NCBI GenBank assembly: GCA_958445065.1
Contig: CAUCQW010000004.1
Span: 62,001 to 126,000, forward strand
Direction of reading: 5' to 3'
Source of the DNA: an uncultured Collinsella sp.
GTDB taxonomy: Bacteria > Actinomycetota > Coriobacteriia > Coriobacteriales > Coriobacteriaceae
DNA: 64,000 bases
A model generated the notes under the pieces. It had not been told where the DNA came from. It did no database searches and saw only the letters and a list, made by a program, of their open reading frames with translations. The position numbers were made by a program, and so were the translations under genes. This document shows positions 16,401 through 24,925 of this stretch, piece after piece (within the stretch, counting starts at the first letter, position 1; every line of letters begins with the position of its first letter).

Positions 16401-17363
16401 TTAGCGGGTGGGGTGCCAGACCTCGAGGGCGCCGGCGAGGATGTCGACCTCGATGCGTGAGGCGACAACGGGCTCGCCGTCGGCCTGGATGGGGTAGTCG
16501 GGCTCCTCAAAGGTAAGCTCGGCATGGCGGCAGCGGCGCATGCGAACCGGCGGCAACTTGGTATGGTGGCCATCTTTGGCCGAAAGGAACATGGGAAGCG
16601 CGACCGCGCGCGGAACGGGGCCGCAGGCGTAGCAGACGTCGAATATACCGTCACAGGGGTCGGCGTCGGGACAGATGCGATAGCCCGAGCCATAGGTAGG
16701 ACCCAGCTGAATCGCCATGATGATCGCCCTCACGCGCTCGGCAGGCGCCCCGTCAAAGCTGACTGTCATGGGGTAGTTGCGATAACGTAGGCCAAACTGC
16801 TCAAGTCCCGAGAGGGTGTAGAGCGGCGCGCCCGTCAAGCCGGTCTTTTTGCGCAGCTCGGTGGTGCCAAGGCCGATGGCGGCATCGATGCCGACCGAAA
16901 GCGTCTGGTCGTAGTACTCAACGGTAGCCTCGCCGCTGCCGCTCGCAGGGCTCCACGAGCGAATTCGCCCGATGTCCTGACGCTGCAGCTCACAGTTGAG
17001 CAGCGCGCCAAAATCCTTACCGGAGAAATCGTCGATGCCGAGCGTTTGGGCAAAATCGTTGCCAGAGCCCACGGGTAGGATGGCAAGAGCGGGGCGGGCG
17101 TCCTCCTCTTGCGTCATAAGCCCGTTGACGACCTCGTGAATCACGCCGTCACCGCCAAGGGCGATAACGGTGCGATAGCCCTGAGCCTGTGCGGCCAGCT
17201 CCTTGGCGTGTCCCATACGCTCGGTCAGCACCAGGTCAAACTGGGATGCTCGCGCGGTCATATCCAAAAAGCGTTGCAGGCGCTCGGCAACTTCGTGCGC
17301 CGCACCCGATTGGGCTGCTGGGTTGGCGATGATGAGCGTGCGGCCAAAATCAGTTGCGTGCAT
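16401..17363 (-). CDS. Diacylglycerol/lipid kinase family protein (YegS/DagK-like)
   Basis: 320 aa. The catalytic-domain nucleotide motif appears as LGGDGVIHEVVNGL and LPVGSGNDFAQTLG (family GGDGT and GTANDFA). A C-terminal beta-rich domain ends in QADGEPV, the usual YegS-like closing motif. Expected to phosphorylate diacylglycerol or a related lipid alcohol using ATP. The start at 17363 (MHATDFGRTLIIANP) is set by GGGAG about 7 nt upstream and by homology of the NP-A motif. It lies 87 bp downstream of the same-strand CLC gene and may be co-transcribed with it. Confidence 0.85.
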   Translation of the reverse strand: MHATDFGRTLIIANPAAQSGAAHEVAERLQRFLDMTARASQFDLVLTERMGHAKELAAQAQGYRTVIALGGDGVIHEVVNGLMTQEEDARPALAILPVGSGNDFAQTLGIDDFSGKDFGALLNCELQRQDIGRIRSWSPASGSGEATVEYYDQTLSVGIDAAIGLGTTELRKKTGLTGAPLYTLSGLEQFGLRYRNYPMTVSFDGAPAERVRAIIMAIQLGPTYGSGYRICPDADPCDGIFDVCYACGPVPRAVALPMFLSAKDGHHTKLPPVRMRRCRHAELTFEEPDYPIQADGEPVVASRIEVDILAGALEVWHPTR

Positions 17364-17450
17364 GGGGCGACTCCCGGCGTATGACGTGACGGTGCGGTCG
17401 CGCTCAGGTCTAATTGCCCCCGATTGTGGCTGCACGTCGAATACTTACGT

Positions 17451-18872
17451 CTACTCTATCAGGTCGTTGTGGCGCTCGATAGCATCCGCTACCGTACCGC
17501 CCTCATCCACAATAAGCGAACGGCGCTTGGGCGAGATGATGCGCTGGGCGGGGTATACGCCGCGGTGTCCGGCGGTTAGGTAGCTGATAAAGGCCACGAT
17601 GACAAAGAACCCGGCTGCCGTGCCGTGGAACAGGTCGATGGCCATCATGCAGGTGGTGATGGGCACGTTGAGGCCGGCGCAGAACACGCCGAGCATGCCG
17701 AGAGCCGCCAGAAAACTGGGGTCGAGCCCGGTGAGGCAACCGATCCAGCCGCCGAGCGCCGCACCGATACCAAACAGGGGCGTGACCTCGCCGCCTTGGA
17801 AGCCGGCTCCAAGGGTGAGCGCTGTGACGACCAACTTGATGGCTGCGTCCGCCAGGGTGGTGTTGCCGGCAAAACCGGCGCCGGAAAGCCACGTGGAAAG
17901 GCCGGCGTAGTCCCAGGCGTCGAGGAGGGCATAGGCGGCCAAAACCACGAGTGCGCCTATGAGTGCGCGAATGAGGTAATTGGTGATAAAGCGACCGTAC
18001 AGGCTCTTGACGGTTCGAACCGACCAGGCAAAGAGGCGTGCCGTCAGACCGAAGATAATGGCGTTGATAACAACGATGACAACCGTTTTGGGCGTCATAG
18101 CGGGAACGCTGGCGATGACATTCGCCTCGTACTCGGTACCCAGGGCGAGTGATGTAAAGTAGCCGGTAAACGAGGCGACCAGGCAGTAGATGCCCGCGGT
18201 GTAGTCGATCTTGCCGATAAAGCACATCTCCATGCCAAAGAAAGCTCCGGCAAGGGGCGAACCGAATACGGCGCCAAAGGCCGACGAGATGCCGGCGAGC
18301 ATGAGGTCGTGATGGTCATGCTTTTTGAGGTGGGCGAGGCTCGAGATGTTGCTGGCGATGGTGCCGCCGATCTGCACCGCGGCTCCCTCGCGACCGGCCG
18401 ATCCGCCCGTTAGGTGCGTGAGCGTGGAGCACACAAACGTGAGGACGGCCATGCGCATATGGATGAGGCGCGTGCCCAGAGCGGAGTCGATGACCAGGTT
18501 GTTGCCGCGCTTGGCGGCAAGACCGTGGTTTTTGTACACCCATGCGGTGGCCATGCCCACAACGGGAAGCAGCGCGTAAATCCACGCATGGTGCTCACGA
18601 TAGTCGGTCGCGATATTCAGCGAGGCCAAAAACGCCCAAGCGGCAACGCCCATGGCGAGCGAGACGATGACGACGAGTGCGAGCAACTTGGCGCTCGCGA
18701 GTAGGTTGCGGGCGTTGCGGCGCGTGTCGGCAGCCAAGAGATGCTCAGAGCGGGTGAGCTGATGCCTGCCTGCCGTGATGACGTCGTTCAGGGAGAAAAA
18801 GCCGCCATCGTCGAGCGGCTGGGAATGATCCTGCGTTTCGTTTGCGCTTTCGGTTTTGTCGTTATGAGCCAT
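17451..18872 (-). CDS. CLC-family chloride/fluoride channel or antiporter
   Basis: 473-aa membrane protein with about 10-12 hydrophobic helices and a polar 60-residue N-terminus. CLC signatures: GGSAGREGAAVQIG (GxEGP-equivalent with the gating Glu) and GAGFQGGEVTPLFGIGAALGG. The QGGEVTPLF form is common in the bacterial branch that includes fluoride exporters (CLC-F), so F-/H+ exchange is possible; I saw no fluoride riboswitch upstream. The start at 18872 has GAGGAA about 6 nt upstream. A TATAAT lies on the minus strand at 18902-18907. Confidence 0.82.
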   Translation of the reverse strand: MAHNDKTESANETQDHSQPLDDGGFFSLNDVITAGRHQLTRSEHLLAADTRRNARNLLASAKLLALVVIVSLAMGVAAWAFLASLNIATDYREHHAWIYALLPVVGMATAWVYKNHGLAAKRGNNLVIDSALGTRLIHMRMAVLTFVCSTLTHLTGGSAGREGAAVQIGGTIASNISSLAHLKKHDHHDLMLAGISSAFGAVFGSPLAGAFFGMEMCFIGKIDYTAGIYCLVASFTGYFTSLALGTEYEANVIASVPAMTPKTVVIVVINAIIFGLTARLFAWSVRTVKSLYGRFITNYLIRALIGALVVLAAYALLDAWDYAGLSTWLSGAGFAGNTTLADAAIKLVVTALTLGAGFQGGEVTPLFGIGAALGGWIGCLTGLDPSFLAALGMLGVFCAGLNVPITTCMMAIDLFHGTAAGFFVIVAFISYLTAGHRGVYPAQRIISPKRRSLIVDEGGTVADAIERHNDLIE

Positions 18873-19019
18873 ACGTTCCTCTTTTAGGTTGCAACGCAAG
18901 CATTATAAAACGCGGTAAACGCGACGAGCCGGTGGGTTGGTTTCCATTCTGTTTCGCGGCCTGCAACCGACAGGTGTATTTGCGGGTACAGGCCGAGTCG
19001 CGGTCGTGCGTCGGGGGAT

Positions 19020-19025
19020 TATACT
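19020..19025 (+). promoter_or_regulatory. -10 element of the moeA promoter
   Basis: TATACT with no clear -35 at the right distance, about 57 bp upstream of the moeA start and divergent from the CLC gene. Confidence 0.35.
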
Positions 19026-19082
19026 GAGACAAGCATAAAGAATCGGCGCCCCTGTTGTGCGCCGTGGCATTAAGAGGTGCAT

Positions 19083-20345
19083 ATGGCAGAGAAACTCATT
19101 CCGCTGGAGGACGCGCAGTCGATTGTTCTGTCGCACGTTGCTCCGACCGATCTCGTCGAGATTCCCGTGTGGCAGGCCACCGGTCTTCCCTTGGCCGAGG
19201 ATGCGGTGGCCGATATCGACATCTCGCCGTTTGCCAACAGCGCTATGGACGGATATGCCGTGCGCTCGGCGGACTTGGCGCGGGCATCTGGCGAGGCGCC
19301 GGTGATGCTCGACGTTATCGGACACGAGGCCGCGGGCCATGTGTTTGAGGGCGCAATCGGCGCGGGCGAGACAGTCCGCATCATGACGGGCGCGCCGGTA
19401 CCCGAAGGTGCCGATGCCGTGGTGAAGTACGAGATCGTTGATGTGCTCGACGGTGACGGCAACGAGGGCTCGCGTGTGAGGTTCTCGGCGCCGGCCAAGG
19501 TGGGGGAGAATGTTCGCTCTGCCGCCGAGGAGGCCCATGCCGGCGATGTTGTGATGCACGCCGGCGAGGTTGTGGCTCCGGCGGGCGCGGGTCTGGTGGC
19601 AAGCGCCGGATACGCGAGCGTGAAGGTGCACGCTGCCCCACGTGTGGGCATCATCTCGCTGGGCACGGAGCTGGTTGCGCCGGGTGAGCTGCCGACGCAC
19701 GGGCAGATTCGCGATTCCAACTCGTCGGCGTTGATGGCCGAAGCACTCGATGCCGGCGCCGAGCCCGTGTTCTACGGCATTGCGCCCGATGATGAGCAAG
19801 CGATCGCCGAGCTCGTGCATCGTGCCGTGCAGGAGTGCGACTTTGTCATTACGAGCGGTGGCGCCTCGGCGGGCGATTACGATTTCGTGACGGCGCTCGT
19901 CCGGCGCGAGGGCGAGGTACTGTTCGATCGCATCTCGATGCGTCCGGGTAAGGCCATCACGTTTGGCTTGCTCGGGGGTAAGCCCTACCTGGGGCTTTCG
20001 GGCAATCCGGCCGCGGCGTATGTGGGCTTTGAGATGCTTGCCCGTCCGGCGATTCGCAAGATGCGCGGTTTTGCCGAGGTTGCGCGTCCCGTGCAGCAGG
20101 CGACGCTCACACACGGCGTGAAAAAGCGACAGCATCGCCGCTTCTTCGATCGCGCCACGGTTTTGCGCGACTTCGAGACCGGTGAGCTGTTGGTGACCGA
20201 GGCCAAGACACAGAATTCGGCGCTGCTCGGCACGATGCAGCGGGCCAACTGTCTACTGCGTATTGACGAAGGACCGTGCGAGTTCAAGGCGGGCGATGCC
20301 GTGGACGTTGTTCGCGTCGACCTGCCCGAGGGCGCCGTGTTGTAG
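19083..20345 (+). CDS. moeA: Molybdopterin molybdenumtransferase
   Basis: 420 aa. Inserts molybdate into adenylylated molybdopterin. Domains in MoeA order: N-terminal DISPFANSAMDGYAVRSADL, TGAPVPEGADAVV, the central MoaB/MogA-like domain (GIISLGTELV, DSNSSAL, TSGGASAGDYDFV) and the C-terminal GLSGNPAAAYVGFE plus beta-barrel domain. The ATG at 19083 has AAGAGG 5 nt upstream; the GTG at 19077 overlaps that site and is less likely. mogA follows after 10 bp, so the two form an operon. Confidence 0.95.
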   Translation: MAEKLIPLEDAQSIVLSHVAPTDLVEIPVWQATGLPLAEDAVADIDISPFANSAMDGYAVRSADLARASGEAPVMLDVIGHEAAGHVFEGAIGAGETVRIMTGAPVPEGADAVVKYEIVDVLDGDGNEGSRVRFSAPAKVGENVRSAAEEAHAGDVVMHAGEVVAPAGAGLVASAGYASVKVHAAPRVGIISLGTELVAPGELPTHGQIRDSNSSALMAEALDAGAEPVFYGIAPDDEQAIAELVHRAVQECDFVITSGGASAGDYDFVTALVRREGEVLFDRISMRPGKAITFGLLGGKPYLGLSGNPAAAYVGFEMLARPAIRKMRGFAEVARPVQQATLTHGVKKRQHRRFFDRATVLRDFETGELLVTEAKTQNSALLGTMQRANCLLRIDEGPCEFKAGDAVDVVRVDLPEGAVL

Positions 20346-20355
20346 GAGGAATGCT

Positions 20356-20835
20356 ATGGAGCTGAAGATTTCGATTGTGACGTGCTCGGATACGCGCGAT
20401 CTTGCCCAGGACGAGGCTGGAGCCGCACTCGAGGAACTTATCGAGGCACAGGGCTGGACGGTCGCCTCACATGTGGTCGTGCGCGACGACGTCAGCGAGA
20501 TCGGTGATGCCATTGTGGAAGCCGCCGATGAGTGCCACGCCAATGTCGTGCTCACCTGCGGCGGCACGGGGCTTTCGATGCGCGATGTAACGCCCGAGGC
20601 GACGCGTTCCGTCTGCGACCGCGATGTGCCGGGTATTGCAGAGGCAATCCGCGCGTATTCGATGACCAAGACGCGCCGCGCCATGCTCTCGCGTGCTATT
20701 TGCATGCAACGAGGTCATACACTTGTCGTAAACTATCCCGGTTCTACGAAGGCCGCCCGCGAAAGCTGGGAGGCCATAGCGGACCAGCTGGAGCATGCGG
20801 CTCAGATGACAGCGGGCGGCGGACATACCAACTAA
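20356..20835 (+). CDS. mogA: Molybdopterin adenylyltransferase (MogA/MoaB type)
   Basis: 159 aa. Adenylylates molybdopterin before MoeA loads molybdenum. Family motifs: IVTCSDTRD at the N-terminus, TCGGTGLSMRDVTPEAT in the centre, and NYPGSTKAARESW near the end. The start at 20356 has TAGGAGGA 5 nt upstream. MogA and MoaB are hard to tell apart by sequence; the operon with moeA supports the adenylyltransferase role. Confidence 0.92.
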   Translation: MELKISIVTCSDTRDLAQDEAGAALEELIEAQGWTVASHVVVRDDVSEIGDAIVEAADECHANVVLTCGGTGLSMRDVTPEATRSVCDRDVPGIAEAIRAYSMTKTRRAMLSRAICMQRGHTLVVNYPGSTKAARESWEAIADQLEHAAQMTAGGGHTN

Positions 20836-20916
20836 GCGGTTTACCTGCGGCGGGGCGACCTTATCGGTCGCTCCGCTTTTGTTTTCCGCCGAAGCGACAC
20901 CGAGGTGCACGGTAAC

Positions 20917-20963
20917 TTGAAACTATATTCTCTGGAGAGAATAATTTCTCATAATCATTATTC
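20917..20963 (+). promoter_or_regulatory. modA promoter with overlapping palindromes
   Basis: TTGAAA (20917), 17-bp spacer, AATAAT (20940). The -10 is part of GAATAAT-N11-ATTATTC (20939-20963) and also of GAGAATAATTTCTC. Such symmetry over the -10 and start region suggests an operator for a molybdate- or oxygen-responsive repressor; the factor is not identifiable from the sequence. Confidence 0.45.
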
Positions 20964-21038
20964 GCGCAGAAGTATAAGCTGATTGCAGATTAAAGCCCGC
21001 GGTGGGGTACCCGGGCACAAGATCCGAAAGGGTTGAAT

Positions 21039-21911
21039 ATGTTCGATTTGGTTTCTCGCCGCGGATTCGTCTCACTTTCTGCTGTCGCCGCTGCCGGCCT
21101 TGGTCTTGCCGGTTGCTCGGGCAGCAAGACGTCCGAGCCGGCCGGATCCGATGCCGGTTCTGCTAAGGCATCTTCCAAGAAAGCTGTCGAGCTGCAGGTC
21201 TTTGCCGCCAACTCGCTCGAGAAGGCCCTGCCCGAGGTTCAGGAGCTCTACACCGGGCAGACCGGCACCACCTTTGCCGACACGCAGTTTAAGGCCTCCG
21301 GCGACCTCGTTGAGCAGATGCGTGCCGGTGCCGCCGTCGACGTGCTCATCACGGCCTCCAAGGGCACCATGGACGACGCCGAAGCCGCCGAGCTCGTCGA
21401 TGCCGACACGCGTGAGGACATGTTCGTCAACGACCTCGTGATCATTCGCGCCGAGGGCTCCGATACTAAGGTCGAGGCCATCGCCGACGTCGCGAATCTG
21501 GACGGTAAGATTGCCATTGGCGACGCCAAGACCGTCCCCGCCGGCAAGTACGCCAACCAGGCCCTGGCCTCCGTGGGCCTCTACACCGGTACCGAGGGCG
21601 ACGACGGCGAGTATGCTCCCGAGATCGCCGACAAGGTGGCCCTGGCCGACAAGGTCGGCACTGCTGCGTCTTACGTCTCTACGGGCGACTGCGTGGCTGG
21701 TTTTGTCTACAGCTCCGACATCTTCCGCTACGACGGCATCGAGGAAGCCTTTGTGTGCCCCGAGGACTCGCACAAGCCCATCGTGTACCCGGGTGCCGTT
21801 GCCGAGAGCTCCGAGCACGCCGACAAGGCCAAGGCGTTCATCGACTTCTGCCTGACCAACAAGAAGGCCCAGAAGATTTGGGCCAAGTACGGCTTTGAGC
21901 TTTCCGCGTAG
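21039..21911 (+). CDS. modA: Molybdate ABC transporter substrate-binding lipoprotein
   Basis: 290 aa. Captures molybdate outside the cell for the ModBC transporter. The N-terminus carries a twin-arginine-like SRRGFVSL followed by a hydrophobic stretch and a lipobox LAGC, so it is probably a lipid-anchored protein. The mature part has the ModA blocks VFAANSLEKALPEVQ, GAAVDVLITAS and TVPAGKYANQALAS. The start at 21039 has GAAAGGG about 6 nt upstream. First gene of modABC; modB follows within 70 bp. Confidence 0.93.
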   Translation: MFDLVSRRGFVSLSAVAAAGLGLAGCSGSKTSEPAGSDAGSAKASSKKAVELQVFAANSLEKALPEVQELYTGQTGTTFADTQFKASGDLVEQMRAGAAVDVLITASKGTMDDAEAAELVDADTREDMFVNDLVIIRAEGSDTKVEAIADVANLDGKIAIGDAKTVPAGKYANQALASVGLYTGTEGDDGEYAPEIADKVALADKVGTAASYVSTGDCVAGFVYSSDIFRYDGIEEAFVCPEDSHKPIVYPGAVAESSEHADKAKAFIDFCLTNKKAQKIWAKYGFELSA

Positions 21912-21979
21912 TGCGGCTTGGCGCGATAATTCCATCGTTTTGTTTTTCACTTCGTCCTTGTATTCGCTTGGAGCTTTTC

Positions 21980-23422
21980 GTGCTTAATAGATTCCGCATG
22001 CTTGTCGCCTGTGCTTTGACCTTCGCGCTTTGCTGGGTGCCGGGATTTGCGTTTGCCGGGGACGCTGAGCACGGGGCCCAGGTTGCTGCGACCGCTCATG
22101 GGCTTTCCTATGGGATCGAAGGTTTTGAGCGGTTGGCCAAGGGGACCGCTCGTGCCATGGAGGGCCAGCCTGAGGGCTACCGGTTTCCCGTTGACGAGGA
22201 CGTGGACCTTGTAGTGGCGCCTGCCGCCGATCGCGTTGTGGTGTGGATATCGCCCAAGGCGGTCGAGAAGTATGGGTTGGATCCGCAGGACAACGAGTGC
22301 GTATCGGGTCTCAAGGCCCTCGTCTGTGAGCTCGACAGCGCAAACTGCATGGGAGGTGCGCAGCTGGGGGACGTGGATCTTCCTTGGTATGTCACGGCGG
22401 AAACAACGTTTGATGCCGGCGGGTATACCTATAGCTTTGACGAGCGCGGTGCGGATGGGGACCGCTATGTGGTGATTGCATCAGCCTCGGGTGATGCCAA
22501 GGGCGGCGCGCGTTGGCTTGATAGCGCTCAAATGGTAGAGGCATCGTCTGTCGTGTTGCGGGATGAGCAGGGCCCCTTGACCTCCTTGGCCTCCTTTTTG
22601 GGCGACATCGACTATCGTCCGTTTTGGGTGTCTATCAAAACGAGCGGCCTCGCCCTGCTGATCTCCTTTGCGCTGGGCCTGTTTGCCGCATGGAAGACCA
22701 TGGGTACTACGAGCCGTATCAAGGGCCTGCTCGACTCGGTCTTTACCATCCCTATGGTGCTGCCGCCCACGGTTTGCGGCTTTCTGCTCCTCATGCTGTT
22801 TGGTCGATCGACCGGGGTCGGTCGGTGGCTTATCGCGCATGGCATCTCGATCGTCTTTACGTGGCCCGCGGCGGTGATATCCGCCGTGGTGGTGTCGTTT
22901 CCCCTGGTCTACCGCACGGCGCTCGGAGCCTTCGAGAGCCTCGACACGCAGATGCTCGACGCCGCGCGAACCTTGGGATGGTCCGAACGTCGCATCTTTG
23001 CCAAGCTCATGATGCCGCTTGGCTGGCCCTCGATTGCCGCCGGCACGGTGCTCGCCTTCGCGCGTGCCATGGGCGAGTTTGGCTGCACCCTGTTCTTTGC
23101 GGGCAACTACGCCGGCATTACCCAGACCATCCCCATCGCCATCTACTTTGAGTGGATGGGCGGCAACACGTCGGTGGCGCTCTTTTGGGTCATCGTCGTA
23201 ATCGTGTTCAGTTTCCTGGTCATCCTGTTCATCAATATGTACACCGCTCATTCGCAAAAGTATCGCGAGCGGGGCCTTTCCCGTGCGGAGCGCAAGCGGA
23301 TCAAAGATCTTGCCGGACAGGGCGATTCGCTCGACCCGGCGGGCGGCGATGCCTTGCGTATCGATCGCGAGGCGCTGGCCGAGCTCATGCGCGATGATGC
23401 CGCTTTGCAGGGAGGTCGATAG
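21980..23422 (+). CDS. modB: Molybdate ABC transporter permease with N-terminal extracytoplasmic extension
   Basis: 480 aa, roughly twice the size of a standard ModB (about 225-230 aa). Residues 1-27 look like a signal peptide (MLVACALTFALCWVPGFAFA), followed by a soluble region of about 180 residues that I do not recognise. A standard permease begins near residue 217, with the EAA-loop DAARTLGWSERRIFAKLMMP and MGEFGCTLFFAGN typical of ModB. A charged cytoplasmic tail ends the protein. The GTG start at 21980 has GGAG 6 nt upstream. The extension may hold or dock the substrate-binding protein; this is inference. Confidence 0.9.
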   Translation: MLNRFRMLVACALTFALCWVPGFAFAGDAEHGAQVAATAHGLSYGIEGFERLAKGTARAMEGQPEGYRFPVDEDVDLVVAPAADRVVVWISPKAVEKYGLDPQDNECVSGLKALVCELDSANCMGGAQLGDVDLPWYVTAETTFDAGGYTYSFDERGADGDRYVVIASASGDAKGGARWLDSAQMVEASSVVLRDEQGPLTSLASFLGDIDYRPFWVSIKTSGLALLISFALGLFAAWKTMGTTSRIKGLLDSVFTIPMVLPPTVCGFLLLMLFGRSTGVGRWLIAHGISIVFTWPAAVISAVVVSFPLVYRTALGAFESLDTQMLDAARTLGWSERRIFAKLMMPLGWPSIAAGTVLAFARAMGEFGCTLFFAGNYAGITQTIPIAIYFEWMGGNTSVALFWVIVVIVFSFLVILFINMYTAHSQKYRERGLSRAERKRIKDLAGQGDSLDPAGGDALRIDREALAELMRDDAALQGGR

Positions 23423-23425
23423 GCC

Positions 23426-24496
23426 ATGTCGCTCGTTCTGGATATCAAAAAGCGCTATCCCGGGTTTATGCTCGACATGCAGCTTGAGGCCGGCGAGGAT
23501 CGTGTGGCGCTGCTCGGTGCCTCGGGTTGCGGCAAGAGCTGTACGCTGCGCTGCATCGCCGGCGTGGAGACGCCCGACGAGGGCAAGATCGTCGTCAACG
23601 GCGTGACCTTTTTTGACTCGGCGACGGGCATCAACCTGTCGCCCCAGGAGCGAAAATGCGCCCTGCTGTTCCAAAACTATCAGCTGTTTCCCAACATGAC
23701 GGTGGCCGATAACGTATGCGCCGGTGTAAAGGATGCGGGCGACGCCGCCGCGCGCAAAAAGCTCGCCGAGCGCTATCTGGGCATTTTCGGTCTGTCCGAT
23801 TTTGCCGACCGCTATCCCGCGCGACTCTCGGGCGGTCAGCAACAACGTGTGGCGCTTGCCCGCATGGTGGCGGCGCATCCGGGCATTTTTATGTTCGACG
23901 AGCCCATGAGCGCACTCGATTCCTATCTTAAGAGCGCCCTCGAACAGAACATGCTCGACCTGTTCGATGTATGCAACCGCACCGTGCTCTACGTGAGCCA
24001 CGACATCGACGAAGCGTGCCGCCTGTGCGGGCGCATCTGCGTGATGCACGACGGGCATGTTGAGGAGATCGGCTCCGTCGAGGACGTGGTCCGCCGTCCG
24101 CAGACGCTGGCGGCACTGCGCCTGACGGGCTGCAAGAACACAAGCCGGGCGCGCAAGATCGGCGACGAAGAAGTTGAGGCCCTCGACTGGGGCATGACCT
24201 TTAATGTGGGTCGCGAGGTTCCCGATAATGCAGCGTACCTGGGCATTCGCGCAAGCTACTTCCATGTTGACAATCGCGCGGAGCGGGGACGCAACAGCTA
24301 TGATTTGCACGTGGCCCGCGTGAGCGATTCGCGTTTTGAGCGCCTGGTGCTGCTGGACGTGCCGCGCGCTGATGCGCCCACGCGTCTGCAGTGGAAGGTC
24401 AACAAGGTGGGCGTGCCTGTCGACGAGCTGCCGCAAGCAGGCGAGACGCTGCGCATGCACTTCGATGCGAGTAGAATCCACTTGGTTTGTCGATAA
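23426..24496 (+). CDS. modC: Molybdate ABC transporter ATP-binding protein
   Basis: 356 aa. Walker A GASGCGKS at residues 31-38, ABC signature LSGGQQQR near 134, Walker B IFMFDEP, and switch His in VSHD. A C-terminal region of about 120 residues is compatible with a regulatory molybdate-binding (TOBE) domain. It starts 4 bp after modB, so the three genes are one operon. Powers molybdate uptake for the molybdoenzymes in this window. Confidence 0.92.
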   Translation: MSLVLDIKKRYPGFMLDMQLEAGEDRVALLGASGCGKSCTLRCIAGVETPDEGKIVVNGVTFFDSATGINLSPQERKCALLFQNYQLFPNMTVADNVCAGVKDAGDAAARKKLAERYLGIFGLSDFADRYPARLSGGQQQRVALARMVAAHPGIFMFDEPMSALDSYLKSALEQNMLDLFDVCNRTVLYVSHDIDEACRLCGRICVMHDGHVEEIGSVEDVVRRPQTLAALRLTGCKNTSRARKIGDEEVEALDWGMTFNVGREVPDNAAYLGIRASYFHVDNRAERGRNSYDLHVARVSDSRFERLVLLDVPRADAPTRLQWKVNKVGVPVDELPQAGETLRMHFDASRIHLVCR

Positions 24497-24507
24497 CGCC
24501 GGGTAAT

Positions 24508-24542
24508 GCCGTCGGGGATATAAGCCTCGGCGGCTTTGTCTT
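24508..24542 (+). terminator. Terminator after modABC
   Basis: 10-bp stem with G-U pairs (GCCGTCGGGG with CCTCGGCGGC) followed by TTTGTCTT. Confidence 0.6.
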
Positions 24543-24925
24543 GCCGCGCGCCGAATGAGGGATGGCAAACTCTTATCAATTAAGATAATTATTTATTAAA
24601 CGACGGCACACGAGGCTGTCGTACGAATGTCAACGGTGTTCGCATGGTCGACGACCGTTGATATAGTTGACCTTAACTTGTAAAGGAGGGTGCGCACATG
24701 CCGCAGATGACATACATTCGCCGCGTTGCCGCGCGTGCCCTATATATGGCTCGGAGCCGCATATGAGCAGGTATGTTCACGGCTCCGGGAGAGACGACGC
24801 ACAACTAAATAATCAGCTGCAAAGCAGGTTCCCCAAAATTCCGGGTTTAGGCGCGGTCGGGTTTTCGCCACCCACCGTGCAGCAATACCGTAGCTATTCA
24901 TTTTTGATTCGAGAGGGGAACCGTC
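24543..24925. other. Long leader region before the first double-cubane gene
   Basis: About 380 bp with an AT-rich start (24570-24600), an 8-bp inverted repeat TCAACGGT-N16-ACCGTTGA (24630-24661), a short leader ORF and a hairpin. No longer gene is credible here; an 88-codon reading frame starting with TTG at 24667 lacks a ribosome binding site and overlaps the next gene. Confidence 0.5.
24698..24766 (+). CDS. Putative 22-aa leader peptide upstream of the double-cubane operon
   Basis: ATG with a near-perfect Shine-Dalgarno (AAAGGAGGG, 24682-24690), 22 codons, TGA. Five of 22 residues are Arg, including RRVAARAL. The stop is embedded in a hairpin: CGGAGCCG (about 24752-24759) pairs with CGGCTCCG about 20 nt later. 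A leader ORF whose end overlaps a hairpin, about 160 bp before a metabolic gene, suggests translation-coupled regulation. No clear terminator follows, so the mechanism is open. Confidence 0.45.
   Translation: MPQMTYIRRVAARALYMARSRI

Noticed and set aside
22481-24568. Long minus-strand open frame (695 codons) across modB and modC
   Set aside because: Antisense to two clear ABC transporter genes with full motifs. High GC at third positions produces such frames; its translation is His/Arg-rich with no recognisable domain.
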